Origin: Candidatus Brachybacterium merdavium
GTDB taxonomy: Bacteria; Actinomycetota; Actinomycetes; Actinomycetales; Dermabacteraceae
NCBI GenBank assembly: GCA_019118275.1
Contig: DWZH01000100.1
Span: 1-64,000 of the forward strand
Direction of reading: 5' to 3'
Length of the DNA stretch: 64,000 bases
Numbering within the stretch: the stretch's first letter is position 1; each line of letters begins with the position of its first letter. A program made the position numbers and the translations under genes. A model generated the notes under the pieces. The model ran no database searches. It was not told the origin of the DNA and saw only the letters and a program-made list of their open reading frames with translations. Shown here one piece after another: positions 21,026-30,410 of the stretch.

Positions 21026-22094
21026 GGTCGGCCGCGACCTGCAGGGCTCGCGCCCGCCAGGTGTGCTGCTCACGCACCTGCTCGACCTGGACGGTGAGCG
21101 CTTCCAGCGCGCCGCGGTCATCGCGCAGCTCCCGCAGCTGCCGGGCGATGGCCTCGGCGCTGTAGTCGACCTGCCGGCCGGCTCCCGCCGACTCGACCAG
21201 CTCACCGGCGTGCGTGCCCGCCGTGGCCAGCACGGGCTTGCCGTGGCCGATGTATTCGAACAGCTTCACCGGGGCCGCGAAGTCGCGGTACGTAGCAGGT
21301 TCCACCGTGAGCAGACAGGCGTGGGCGCGAGCGAACAGCGGCAGCAGCTCCGGGCCCCGAGCGTGGACGATCTCGATCCGTCCCGTCTCCCCCAGGGGAT
21401 ACTCGCGGCCGACGGCCTCCCACGCCTCGGCCGGCGTGCAGAAGATCAGTCGCACCCCCTCGGTCGAGGTGACGGCCGTGAACAACTCATGCATCCGGTA
21501 GTACTCGGAGACGTTCCCGACGTACAGCACGGTGAGCTCGCCGCCGAGCTCGCGCCGGCTGTCATGGATCTCTCCACCGGGCGGCAGCTCCGCGACCTGG
21601 GCATTGCGGATCCAGGGCACGAAGGAGGCCATCTTGCGTGAGGGGAGATAGAGCCGATCGAGCGCCCGATAGGCCAGCAGCTCCGCGTGGTACAGCGTCT
21701 TGGTGCCGGTGGCGATCAGCCGGCCGACGTCCTGCACGTAGGCGGGGAAGCGCCAGTAGACGTCGCGGTAGAAGAGGCCGGTGGGGACCTCGTGCCGACG
21801 CAGCAACCGCAGCAGCGAGTGGTCGACGACGGGGTGCGTGGGCAGGTGGTGCGGCTGCGTGAGCAGTGTCGGCATGGTCGAGTTCTCGCCGTAGGCGAAG
21901 TCGAGCCGCAGTCCGCGGCGCAGGTCCCAGCGCAGCCTGCGCAGGGACTGGGCACGTTCGGCGCCGTGCCCGGCGACCTCGTAGACGTCATAGCCGATGG
22001 CCTCGAAGGCGTCGCGCATCTTCGCCGGACGGACGCCGGAGCCGGTGTCCCGGCCCCGCACGGGGTACGGGGCGTGGAAGAGCATCGTGGGCAT
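21000..22094 (-). CDS. family 4-like glycosyltransferase
   Basis: FHAPYPVRGRDTGSGVRPAKMRDAFEAIGYDVYEVAG, LTVLYVGNVSEYYRMHELF, VKLFEYIGHGKPVLAT. Confidence 0.83.
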   Translation of the reverse strand: MPTMLFHAPYPVRGRDTGSGVRPAKMRDAFEAIGYDVYEVAGHGAERAQSLRRLRWDLRRGLRLDFAYGENSTMPTLLTQPHHLPTHPVVDHSLLRLLRRHEVPTGLFYRDVYWRFPAYVQDVGRLIATGTKTLYHAELLAYRALDRLYLPSRKMASFVPWIRNAQVAELPPGGEIHDSRRELGGELTVLYVGNVSEYYRMHELFTAVTSTEGVRLIFCTPAEAWEAVGREYPLGETGRIEIVHARGPELLPLFARAHACLLTVEPATYRDFAAPVKLFEYIGHGKPVLATAGTHAGELVESAGAGRQVDYSAEAIARQLRELRDDRGALEALTVQVEQVREQHTWRARALQVAADLSAGGPAR

Positions 22095-23998
22095 CAGAGG
22101 TCCTCCTGCCGATCGGGGGACGGTGGGCCCTCCGGCTGATCGGGGGGCACGTCCTTCCCGAGCTGGTCCGTCTCGCTCCGGGGGACCTGCTCGGCCCCGG
22201 TCAGCCCGGCGAGCGCCGCCTGCTCGGCGAACGCCGGGACCGCCTCGATCACCTCGTCGAAGGTGCCCGCGGCGGCGATGGTCCCTTCCGACATGTAGAA
22301 GACCACGTCGCAGTGCTGGATGGTGGCCAGCCGATGGGCGATGGTGATCGTGGTGACGTCTTCACCCAGGTCACGGATCGCGCCGGTGACGGCGGACTCG
22401 GTCTTGGTGTCCAGAGCGCTGGTGGCCTCGTCCAGGACCAGCACGCTCGGCTCCGCGTACATGCCCCGGGCGATGCCGAGCCGCTGCCTCTGGCCGCCGG
22501 AGAGGGTCATGCCGCGTTCACCGATCCGGCCGCGCGTACCCTCGGGCCGGTCCTCGATCACATCCAGCATCTGGGCGCGGTCCAGCGCGGCGCGCACCCG
22601 TGCTTCATCGACCTCCTCGGGATCCCAGGTGAGGGCGATGTTCTCGCCCACGGAGACATCGAACAGCGCCACCTCCTGGGGCACGTAGCCGACCGAGGAG
22701 CGCCACTGCCGCAGCACCGTGGTCATGTCGGTTCCGCCGATGAGGATCCGCCCGCTGCTGGGGGTCAGCAGCCCCAGCAGCAGATCCACGAGCGTGGACT
22801 TGCCCGCGCCGGAGCTGCCGACGAAGGCGACGGAGGAGCCGGCCGGGATCTGCAGGGACACGTCGCGCACCGCGGGCTCGTCCCGGCCCGGATAGGTGAA
22901 GGTGACGCCTTCGAGGACGATGTCGTGAAGACCGTGCTCGAGGGTGTCGGAGTCGGGGAGCTCCTTGCGCTCGACCGCTTCTCGGGCGAACTCGATGTCG
23001 TCGATGATGTAGTCGGCGAAGGCCGCATTGGTCAGGATGCGGTTTTGCGTGGACTGGAAGCGGGTGAGGGAGGGCACCAGGCGGAAGCCGGCCACGGCGA
23101 ACAACGCGACCGATGTCATCGCGGCCGTCGGCCCCGCGTCGGGGAGGCCGCCGAGGTACCCGACCCCGCCGACGACGACGAACCCGCCGACCATGCCGGC
23201 GTCGAGCACGAAGCGGGGCATCTGGTTGTAGTACTGGGCGAAGGCGCGGGTGGTGGCCGCTTTCGAGCGCCGATCGGCCACGATGTCGGCGACGTCGTTC
23301 TCGTTGCCCTTGAGGGTGAGCTCCTTGAGCGCCGCCAGCACCTCCCCCAGGAGCCGTACCACGCGGATCGAGTTGTCCCGGTTCACGGCGCCGTTCCTCA
23401 CGGCTTTCGGCGTGACCACCCGCGAGAGCAGGAGGGCGATCAGCCCCAGGTAGACGAAGGTGGCCAGGGCGATCTTCCAGTCCATGATGAGCAGGCCGAT
23501 ACTGATCACGCTGATGGTGGCGAACTCGGCGACCACGGTCATCGAGGGCATCAGCACGTTGGCCACCACCGCTGCGACCCCGGAGTCGACCATGCGGATG
23601 ATCTCCTGGGTCGACTTGGAGGTGCGGTCGACCCAGGAGGCCGACATGTAGGAGCGGAACAGGGTCTGTCCGATCGCCACCTCGTGCTGCGCGAACTTCT
23701 GGGTGGCGATGCGGATGGTCAGCAGGTTCAACAGGCTCTTGACGATGATCAGCGCCACGAAGGTGCCGACCAGGAGCATCATCTCCTCGAAGGTCTTCAG
23801 CTCCCATCCGACGAGCGGGACGGTGACCACCTGACCGGGGTTCATCAATCCGGGGATGACGACGGCGATCGCCCCGAGCGCGACGACGTCGAGCAGCGCG
23901 AGGACGCTCATCACCGCACCGAACATCCACAGGAAGCGCCGGGAGCGCGCCGGGATGACCGACAACGTGCGCAGGACAATCCTGATCGTCTGCTTCAC
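22094..23998 (-). CDS. ABC transporter, fused permease/ATPase (MsbA/PglK-like lipid-linked glycan flippase)
   Basis: N-terminal TM domain; Walker A GSSGAGKST, signature LSGGQRQRLGIARGMY, Walker B VLVLDEATSALD. Confidence 0.88.
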   Translation of the reverse strand: MKQTIRIVLRTLSVIPARSRRFLWMFGAVMSVLALLDVVALGAIAVVIPGLMNPGQVVTVPLVGWELKTFEEMMLLVGTFVALIIVKSLLNLLTIRIATQKFAQHEVAIGQTLFRSYMSASWVDRTSKSTQEIIRMVDSGVAAVVANVLMPSMTVVAEFATISVISIGLLIMDWKIALATFVYLGLIALLLSRVVTPKAVRNGAVNRDNSIRVVRLLGEVLAALKELTLKGNENDVADIVADRRSKAATTRAFAQYYNQMPRFVLDAGMVGGFVVVGGVGYLGGLPDAGPTAAMTSVALFAVAGFRLVPSLTRFQSTQNRILTNAAFADYIIDDIEFAREAVERKELPDSDTLEHGLHDIVLEGVTFTYPGRDEPAVRDVSLQIPAGSSVAFVGSSGAGKSTLVDLLLGLLTPSSGRILIGGTDMTTVLRQWRSSVGYVPQEVALFDVSVGENIALTWDPEEVDEARVRAALDRAQMLDVIEDRPEGTRGRIGERGMTLSGGQRQRLGIARGMYAEPSVLVLDEATSALDTKTESAVTGAIRDLGEDVTTITIAHRLATIQHCDVVFYMSEGTIAAAGTFDEVIEAVPAFAEQAALAGLTGAEQVPRSETDQLGKDVPPDQPEGPPSPDRQEDL

Positions 23999-24068
23999 TC
24001 TGCGTTCTCCTGTTCCATCTGCGCCGTCTCGGGGCGCAGAGCTCGGTCGATCCCCGTGGAGAGCCCGA

Positions 24069-26051
24069 TCAGCATGGGAGCTCCAGCTCGTACAGAGCGT
24101 AAGGCCCCTGGCTGCTCACCAGCGTCAGAGCCGAGTCGGGGATGTCGTGGACTCCCTTCCACGGCGCAGATGCCTCCGGATCCAGGGACGGTCCCGAGAA
24201 CTCTGAGCTGTCACGGTACAGATGGGTGGGACCGATCCGTTCCAGCGCCCCGCAGATCTCGCGCCGGTCATCGGGTCGTGTGATGTAGTTCGCGATCAGC
24301 TGGTGATCCCGCGTCTGCGGTGTCGCCATGGTCGGGTAGACGGTCTCCACCCCGCCGAGCGACCAGTACAGGGTGGCGCCGTCGCGAGGATCGGCCAGGA
24401 CGACGGCGTCCTCGGGCAGGTCGGCAGCCGTCCGCTCGATGAACTCCCGCTCCTCGGGCGGCGCATAGGGCGAGAGCTGGGCGCCGTAGTTGGTGTAGGC
24501 CAGCGATCCCATCAGCGGCAGCCGAGCCGGGGCCACCAGCGCGAGGAGGACGGTGAGCATCAGGACGGCGAGCGCCACGAGGCCCGGCCACGGGGCGGTG
24601 CGGTCCCCCCGGCGGCCGGCGGCCAGGGCGACCACCGCGCGGGAGACCAGGATCAGAAGCAGGCACATCATCAGCGGGGCGATCCGTTCCCGCGCCCCGT
24701 ACCAGGGGTTGACCAGGGCCACGGCCAGCGGGTTGTCGAGCTGGGTGGACAGGCCCAGCAGCACGGTGAGAACGGCTCCGAGGGCGGCGGCGATGCCGAT
24801 CTCCTCTCCGCGTCGCATCGTCACGGCGGCGCCGATGGCAGCGAGGATCCAGAGTGCCGCGACCGGCCAGATCGGGGACTCGATCACCGGGATCCGTGGG
24901 GAGTCCACCAGGATCTGCCGGAGCACCGCGGCCAAGGGGTCACGGCTGGGCCGGGTCAGGTGCATGCCCGACAGGAGTGTTCCGGACAGGACCACGAACG
25001 CTCCGGCCCCGGCCAGGGCCGCCACCGCCTGCAGCATCCCGCGGCGCGGGAGGTCATCACGGACGACCCGGCCGATCCCGCGGACCAGCAGCAGCACTCC
25101 TCCCGGCACGGCCAGGGAGAACAGGATCGACGGGTGGGCGAGCGCCGTCCCGGCGATGATCGCCAGGTGCCCGGCCGCAGCCGGGAGGCGGAGAGGTCCC
25201 CGGGGATCGTCGACCAGGCGGATCACCGAGGCGAGAGCCACGGGCAGGCACAGCACCCCCAGCACGATCGGCCACAGACCCATCACCAGTGCCATCGCCG
25301 GGGTGCTGAGGAACAGGGTGGAGGCCGCGGCGCCGGCGGCTGCCGCGGCCGCGGCTGCCCGACGGGGGCCGAGCACCGACGCGATCATCGCAGCGATCGC
25401 CGTCGGGAGCGCGGCCAGTGTCGCGAGCATCATGGCGTTGGCCGAGGCGACCGTCCCGAATGGCAGCAGTGCGGCAAGGACTGCCCAGGTCACCGGGTAG
25501 AAGGTGGGTTCACCGTAGATGTCGATCAGCGCGGTGGTCAGGAAGGCGTCGCCGCTGTCGCGGATGAAAGCGATCGAGGAGTGGTGGAAGAACGCGTCGT
25601 AACTGCCGTTGAGGGTATCGATACCGCCCATGCGCGATGCGGCGGAGGCCACGAGCAGCACTCCGAAGGCCATGGCGATCGCGGTGACGACCCCTCGCGC
25701 CCGGACCGGCATGAGGCCCCGCCCCTCCTCGCCCCCGGGCTCATCGGCCCCGGACGCTCCGGTCCGCGACGGCGCGCGGCCGGGTTCCCCTCGGCGCCCG
25801 GAGCCGAGCCGCCAGCGGCGGAGCGCTCGGAGCGCGCCCACCAGCACGAGCACCCCGGCTGCCACGGTCACGGCGTGCCAGGGGATGCCGAGGAGACGGT
25901 AGAGGCCGGTCAGCGCCACGATCGCGAGCACCGTGACCGGAGGTGCCCATCCCCACTGGATCGGCACCCGGGCTCCGGCCGCGCGCAGCAGCAGCCAGCC
26001 GGGCAGCGTCAGCACGCCCCAGGCGACCAGGAGGGGGATGATCCAGTTCAC
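24069..26051 (-). CDS. multi-pass membrane protein, DUF6541-like (putative GT-C-type glycosyltransferase)
   Basis: 660 aa with many TM segments; C-terminal domain resembles that of 11767-13728 (LADPRDGATLYWSLGG.../ASPFSGAAHLYALFGQ...). Confidence 0.75.
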   Translation of the reverse strand: MNWIIPLLVAWGVLTLPGWLLLRAAGARVPIQWGWAPPVTVLAIVALTGLYRLLGIPWHAVTVAAGVLVLVGALRALRRWRLGSGRRGEPGRAPSRTGASGADEPGGEEGRGLMPVRARGVVTAIAMAFGVLLVASAASRMGGIDTLNGSYDAFFHHSSIAFIRDSGDAFLTTALIDIYGEPTFYPVTWAVLAALLPFGTVASANAMMLATLAALPTAIAAMIASVLGPRRAAAAAAAAGAAASTLFLSTPAMALVMGLWPIVLGVLCLPVALASVIRLVDDPRGPLRLPAAAGHLAIIAGTALAHPSILFSLAVPGGVLLLVRGIGRVVRDDLPRRGMLQAVAALAGAGAFVVLSGTLLSGMHLTRPSRDPLAAVLRQILVDSPRIPVIESPIWPVAALWILAAIGAAVTMRRGEEIGIAAALGAVLTVLLGLSTQLDNPLAVALVNPWYGARERIAPLMMCLLLILVSRAVVALAAGRRGDRTAPWPGLVALAVLMLTVLLALVAPARLPLMGSLAYTNYGAQLSPYAPPEEREFIERTAADLPEDAVVLADPRDGATLYWSLGGVETVYPTMATPQTRDHQLIANYITRPDDRREICGALERIGPTHLYRDSSEFSGPSLDPEASAPWKGVHDIPDSALTLVSSQGPYALYELELPC

Positions 26052-26091
26052 CGTACCGACCCTGAACTCGCGGACGTCCCCGGCGCCACGG

Positions 26092-27591
26092 TCACCGGCC
26101 CGGCGCGTCGGGGCGCAGCGCGTGCTCGTATCCCTCGATCACCCGATCCGGGTGGCGATGCTCCACCGCCCAGCGACGGGCGGCGAGGGTCTCGGCCTCG
26201 TACCGGCCGGGATCCTGCAGCTCGAGGACACGGCGCACGGCCTCCTCGACATCGGAGACCACCCAGTCGGCGCTGTAGACCGAGGCGGCGCCCCCGTAGC
26301 CCAGCGCGTCGGGCCAGTCGCGGATGACCGCCGGGCAGCCCGTGGCCAGGCCCTCCATCACGGATTCGTGAGTTCCCTCGCCGTTGGATGCGGACACCAC
26401 CACACCGGCGCTGGACAGGATCTCCGGCACGTCTCGGCGCACCCCGAGCATCTCCACCGCCCGCGGGTCGAAGGAAGCGAGCCTGGCGCGCACACGTCTT
26501 TGATAAGCGTTCTCGTCCGATGCTGCAGGGAGACCGGGGCCGACCAGCTGTAGGCGGAAGCGCTCGTCGTGGCGCCGCAGACGCTCCAGCATCTCGAGAC
26601 TGAACAGCACGTCCTTGATCTCGCGGTTCCATCCGATCTGCACCAGGGTCCGGAGGTTGCGCGGCTCCTCCGAGAGCTCGCCGAGACCGCGGCCGAGCAG
26701 GTTGGAGACATACCGGGTCTCGACCTCTCGTGCGGCCGGCGCCACGGCGTCCACGAGATGGCGCACGGGCGGGGACACGTGCAGGAGTCGGTCGATGACG
26801 GAGTGGTCGTGCAGCAGCGGGAAGGGTGTGAAGACCTCGAAGCGATGGTACCGGCCGACCAGCAGGCGCGGACGCCGGTCGAGCAGGGACACCCAGGTCA
26901 GAACATGGTGGCCCCACTCGACGAGGACGACGTCGGCCCAGTCGTAGGCGTCTGCGACCCGAGCGGGGGTCGGGATCCGGGCCCCCGCGGTGACGAGGTC
27001 GTGGCGCGCCCGGATGACCTGCTCCCGGTCGGGATGTTCGTCACCGGACAGGTCCTCGACCTCGATCTCGCGGATCTCATACCGGCCCGTGGCGCGCAGG
27101 GCGTCCAGGACCGGGCGGATGAAGGTCCAGTTCTCCTGGGCGATCACCGCGAGCCTGACCGGGCTCCCCTCCGGCCGGTTCCGAGCCACTGGCCGGGGAG
27201 GCCGGCTGCTCGGGGGGATCTCCGTGCTCAGCAGCACCGCTCCCGTCCGTGAGCGTCGCAGAGGTCTCAGGAAATGTTCCGGATCAGCGACCAGCGGGGA
27301 CCCTCCGGCACTGTGCAGGGCCGGGTGGTAGCTGAGGCGCAGGGCCTTGTCGAACCAGCTGAGCGCGGCGTCTACCCGTCCGGCGTCCAGAGCTCGATCG
27401 GCCCGGGACAGGAGCTCGTCGCGATCCCGCAGCCAGTCGTAGTCCCTGCCCCGGTGGGACAGCTCCTCCTGGGCCGAGAAGTAGATGCCCATCCCCCCGA
27501 CTGTTCCAGGCAGGTGCCGGGTGACCCGCGAGATCCTGCGAAGACCCGTCTGGAGCAGCCGACGGAGGTCAGGCACCGGCGTCGGCTCCAT
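26092..27591 (-). CDS. family 4-like glycosyltransferase with N-terminal extension
   Basis: LVQIGWNREIKDVLFSLEMLERLRRH, VVVSASNGEGTHESVMEGLATGCPAVIRDWPDALGYGG; short TPR-like N-terminal segment. Start uncertain (27591 or 27612). Confidence 0.8.
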   Translation of the reverse strand: MEPTPVPDLRRLLQTGLRRISRVTRHLPGTVGGMGIYFSAQEELSHRGRDYDWLRDRDELLSRADRALDAGRVDAALSWFDKALRLSYHPALHSAGGSPLVADPEHFLRPLRRSRTGAVLLSTEIPPSSRPPRPVARNRPEGSPVRLAVIAQENWTFIRPVLDALRATGRYEIREIEVEDLSGDEHPDREQVIRARHDLVTAGARIPTPARVADAYDWADVVLVEWGHHVLTWVSLLDRRPRLLVGRYHRFEVFTPFPLLHDHSVIDRLLHVSPPVRHLVDAVAPAAREVETRYVSNLLGRGLGELSEEPRNLRTLVQIGWNREIKDVLFSLEMLERLRRHDERFRLQLVGPGLPAASDENAYQRRVRARLASFDPRAVEMLGVRRDVPEILSSAGVVVSASNGEGTHESVMEGLATGCPAVIRDWPDALGYGGAASVYSADWVVSDVEEAVRRVLELQDPGRYEAETLAARRWAVEHRHPDRVIEGYEHALRPDAPGR

Positions 27592-28588
27592 CCAAGCGGA
27601 CCACGCTCGCATCGCGCGCGGACTCCAGCACCGCTTCGACGGTGCGCACGGTGTGCAAGCCCTCGCGCATGGTCACGATGTTGGTGCCATCGGAGGTGAT
27701 GGCATCGCGGAAGGCGGTGTGCTCGGTGTACAGGGGCTCGGTGCGCTGCAGGGAGTAGGTGATCGAGTCGCCCTCGCTGACACCGCGGAAGGAGGCCATC
27801 GACTCCCACAGGTTGGTGGCCTTCTCACCGTTGGCGTGGAAGGTCAGGTCCGCATTCAGGGTGTCGGCGACCAGAGCGCCGTCCTGCCCCGTCACCACGG
27901 TCATCCGCTCCTTGAAGGGCGACAGCCAGTTCACCATGTGGTTGGTGATGGTGCCGTCGGCCAGGCACCCGGCGACGGAGACCATGTCCTCGTCCTCCCG
28001 GCCGGAGCGGCGCGTGGACGTCGCCGCGACCTGAGCATACGGGGACTGGGACACCCAGGCCGTCAGGTCCAGGTCATGGGTGGCGAGGTCCTTGACCACA
28101 CCGACGTCAGCGATCCGTGCGGGGAAGCCGCCTTGGCGGCGCGTGGCGATCTGGTAGATCTCCCCCAGCTGGCCGTCGGCGATCCGTCGGCGCATCTCCT
28201 GCAGCGCCGGATTGTACCGCTCGATGTAGCCCACGGCGCCAACCAGCCCGGCATGCTCGAACGCCGCGGTGATCTCCTCGGCTTCGCCGATGTCGAAGGC
28301 CAGGGGCTTCTCGACCAGGGTGTGGACCCCGGCCTCGGCCAGGCGCAGCGCCACGTCCCGGTGGAACTGGGTGGGCACCGCCACCACCGCGTAGTCGATG
28401 CCGGCGGCGATCAGAGCCTCCACGTCCGGCAGGATCTCCAGACCCGCCGCCGCACCGTGAGGGTCGCCATGAGCATCTGCCACAGCCACCAGGTCCACGC
28501 CCTCGAGGGCTTTGAGGTTGCGGGCGTGATGGCGGCCCATCATGCCCAGACCGATCAGTCCGGCCCGCAGATTCCTGCCCATGCTCAT
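27569..28588 (-). CDS. Gfo/Idh/MocA oxidoreductase, UDP-GlcNAcA 3-dehydrogenase-like (WbpB/WlbA)
   Basis: LIGLGMMGRHHARNLKALEGVDLVAVAD, EKPLAFD motif; overlaps the aminotransferase gene. Confidence 0.85.
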   Translation of the reverse strand: MSMGRNLRAGLIGLGMMGRHHARNLKALEGVDLVAVADAHGDPHGAAAGLEILPDVEALIAAGIDYAVVAVPTQFHRDVALRLAEAGVHTLVEKPLAFDIGEAEEITAAFEHAGLVGAVGYIERYNPALQEMRRRIADGQLGEIYQIATRRQGGFPARIADVGVVKDLATHDLDLTAWVSQSPYAQVAATSTRRSGREDEDMVSVAGCLADGTITNHMVNWLSPFKERMTVVTGQDGALVADTLNADLTFHANGEKATNLWESMASFRGVSEGDSITYSLQRTEPLYTEHTAFRDAITSDGTNIVTMREGLHTVRTVEAVLESARDASVVRLDGADAGA

Positions 28589-29694
28589 GCCCCTGCCTTC
28601 GCCACCGTGTTCACGGCCTGGACGATTCGGTCCCGGTCCTCCTCGCTGACCCCGGGATGGACCGGCAGCGACAGCACCTCGGCCACCAGCCGGTCCGTCA
28701 CCGGCAGGTCCAGCTCCGTCGCGAACGTCGGCAGACGATGCACCGGCGTCGGGTAGTACACCCCGCACCCCACCTGGTGCTCCTCGCGCAGCGCGCTCGC
28801 GAATTCATCCCGCTCCGCCGCGCTGGCACCCTCGATCCGCACCGTGTACTGGTGATACACGTGGGTGGCCCGCTCTCGCACCACAGGAGTCACCACGCCG
28901 TCGAGATGGGCGTCGAAGAAGCTCGCGAGCTCCTGGCGGCGCGCGGTCCACTCGGGCAGCCTGCCCAGCTGGACCCGGCCGATCGCGGCATGGATATCGG
29001 TCATCCGGTTGTTGAATCCGGCGACCTCGTTGGCGTACTGCGTCTCCATACCCTGGTTGCGCAGCAGCCGCACCTGGCGTGCGTGCTCGCCGCTGCCGCA
29101 GGAGACCATGCCGCCCTCGCCCGAGGTCATGTTCTTGGTCGGGTACAGGGAGAACATCCCGGCCTGCCCGAAGGTGCCCACCTGCTGGCCGTCCCAGGTC
29201 GCGCCATGAGCCTGGGCGGCGTCCTCGAACACCCACAGGTCGTGCTCACGTGCGATCGCCATGATCTGGTCCATCGGCGCCGGGTGCCCGTACAGGTGCA
29301 CCGGTTGGATCCCCACCGTGCGTTCGGTGATCGCGGCCCGCACCGCGGCCGGATCCACCGCGAACGTCTCGGGGTCGACGTCGACGAACACTGGCACGCC
29401 CCCGCAGACCGCCACGGAGTTCGCCGTCGCCGCGAAGGTGAACGACGGCACGATCACCTCGTCGCCTGCGGACAGCCCCAGCGCCAGCATCCCCAGATGC
29501 TGCCCCGAGGTCCCCGAGTTGACGGCCACGCATTCCCGGCCGCCCGCCAGTGCCGCCCCGAACTCCTGCTCGAACGCCGCCACCTCCGGGCCCTGCGCCA
29601 CCATCCCGGAGGCCAGCACCCGGTCGACCGCGTCCCGCTCGTCCTGTCCGATGATCGGCTTGGCAGGGGGGATCATCGTCCGCTGTGTGTTCAT
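28585..29694 (-). CDS. DegT/DnrJ/EryC1/StrS aminotransferase (WbpE/WlbC-like)
   Basis: AVNSGTSGQHLGMLALGLSAGDEVIVPSFTF, EDAAQAHGA, PLP-lysine motif FSLYPTKNMTSGEGGMV. Confidence 0.9.
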   Translation of the reverse strand: MNTQRTMIPPAKPIIGQDERDAVDRVLASGMVAQGPEVAAFEQEFGAALAGGRECVAVNSGTSGQHLGMLALGLSAGDEVIVPSFTFAATANSVAVCGGVPVFVDVDPETFAVDPAAVRAAITERTVGIQPVHLYGHPAPMDQIMAIAREHDLWVFEDAAQAHGATWDGQQVGTFGQAGMFSLYPTKNMTSGEGGMVSCGSGEHARQVRLLRNQGMETQYANEVAGFNNRMTDIHAAIGRVQLGRLPEWTARRQELASFFDAHLDGVVTPVVRERATHVYHQYTVRIEGASAAERDEFASALREEHQVGCGVYYPTPVHRLPTFATELDLPVTDRLVAEVLSLPVHPGVSEEDRDRIVQAVNTVAKAGA

Positions 29695-30377
29695 TCGGTG
29701 GCTCCGTCCTTGTCGTCGGGGTCCTCGAGCTCGGCCGGGCGCGGGGCGTCGGTCACGGGTGAGGTGGCGAGCTGCAGCCCGCCGGAGGTCTCGTCGGGGA
29801 TGTACCACTCCCCGGTCGTGGGGCACACCCAGGCGTCGGTGCCGTCCGAGGCCGGCAGGAGCTTCTCGCCGGAGCGTCCCACCCAGGCCAGGCGCTTGGC
29901 GGGCACACCCGCCACCAGAGCGTGCGGGGGGACGTCCTTCACGACGGTGGCGCCGGCGGCGACCATGGCCCAGGCGCCGATGGTCACCGGGGCCACGCAC
30001 ACGGCACGGGCACCGATCGAGGAGCCCTGCTCGCAGGTCACGCCCACCGGATCCCAGTCGCTGGCGGATTTCGGCGTCAGGTCGGGGTTCACGGCACGCG
30101 GGAAGTGGTCGTTGGTGAACACGGCCGCGGGGCCGACGAAGACCCCGTCTGCCAATCGGGCGGGCTCGTAGACCAGCGCGTAGTTCTGGATCTTGCAGCC
30201 GTGACCCATCCGGACGTCGGTGCCGATGTAGGCGCCGCGGCCGATCACGCAGCTCTCGCCGAGCGTCGCGCCCTCACGGACCTGGGCGAGGTGCCAGATG
30301 GAGCTGCCGTCACCGATGCTCGCCGCGTCCGAGACGTCAGCTCCGGGAGCGACCCGGTAGGCGGGTTTGGAAGTCAT
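29691..30377 (-). CDS. left-handed beta-helix N-acetyltransferase (WbpD/WlbB-like)
   Basis: Hexapeptide repeats (IGDGSSIWHLAQVREGATLGESCVIGRGAYIGTDVRMGHGCKIQNYALVYEPA), short tail; start overlaps the aminotransferase (ATGA). Confidence 0.88.
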   Translation of the reverse strand: MTSKPAYRVAPGADVSDAASIGDGSSIWHLAQVREGATLGESCVIGRGAYIGTDVRMGHGCKIQNYALVYEPARLADGVFVGPAAVFTNDHFPRAVNPDLTPKSASDWDPVGVTCEQGSSIGARAVCVAPVTIGAWAMVAAGATVVKDVPPHALVAGVPAKRLAWVGRSGEKLLPASDGTDAWVCPTTGEWYIPDETSGGLQLATSPVTDAPRPAELEDPDDKDGATE

Positions 30378-30410
30378 GGCGACGACGATACCGCTACCGT
30401 CCGAACCGGT

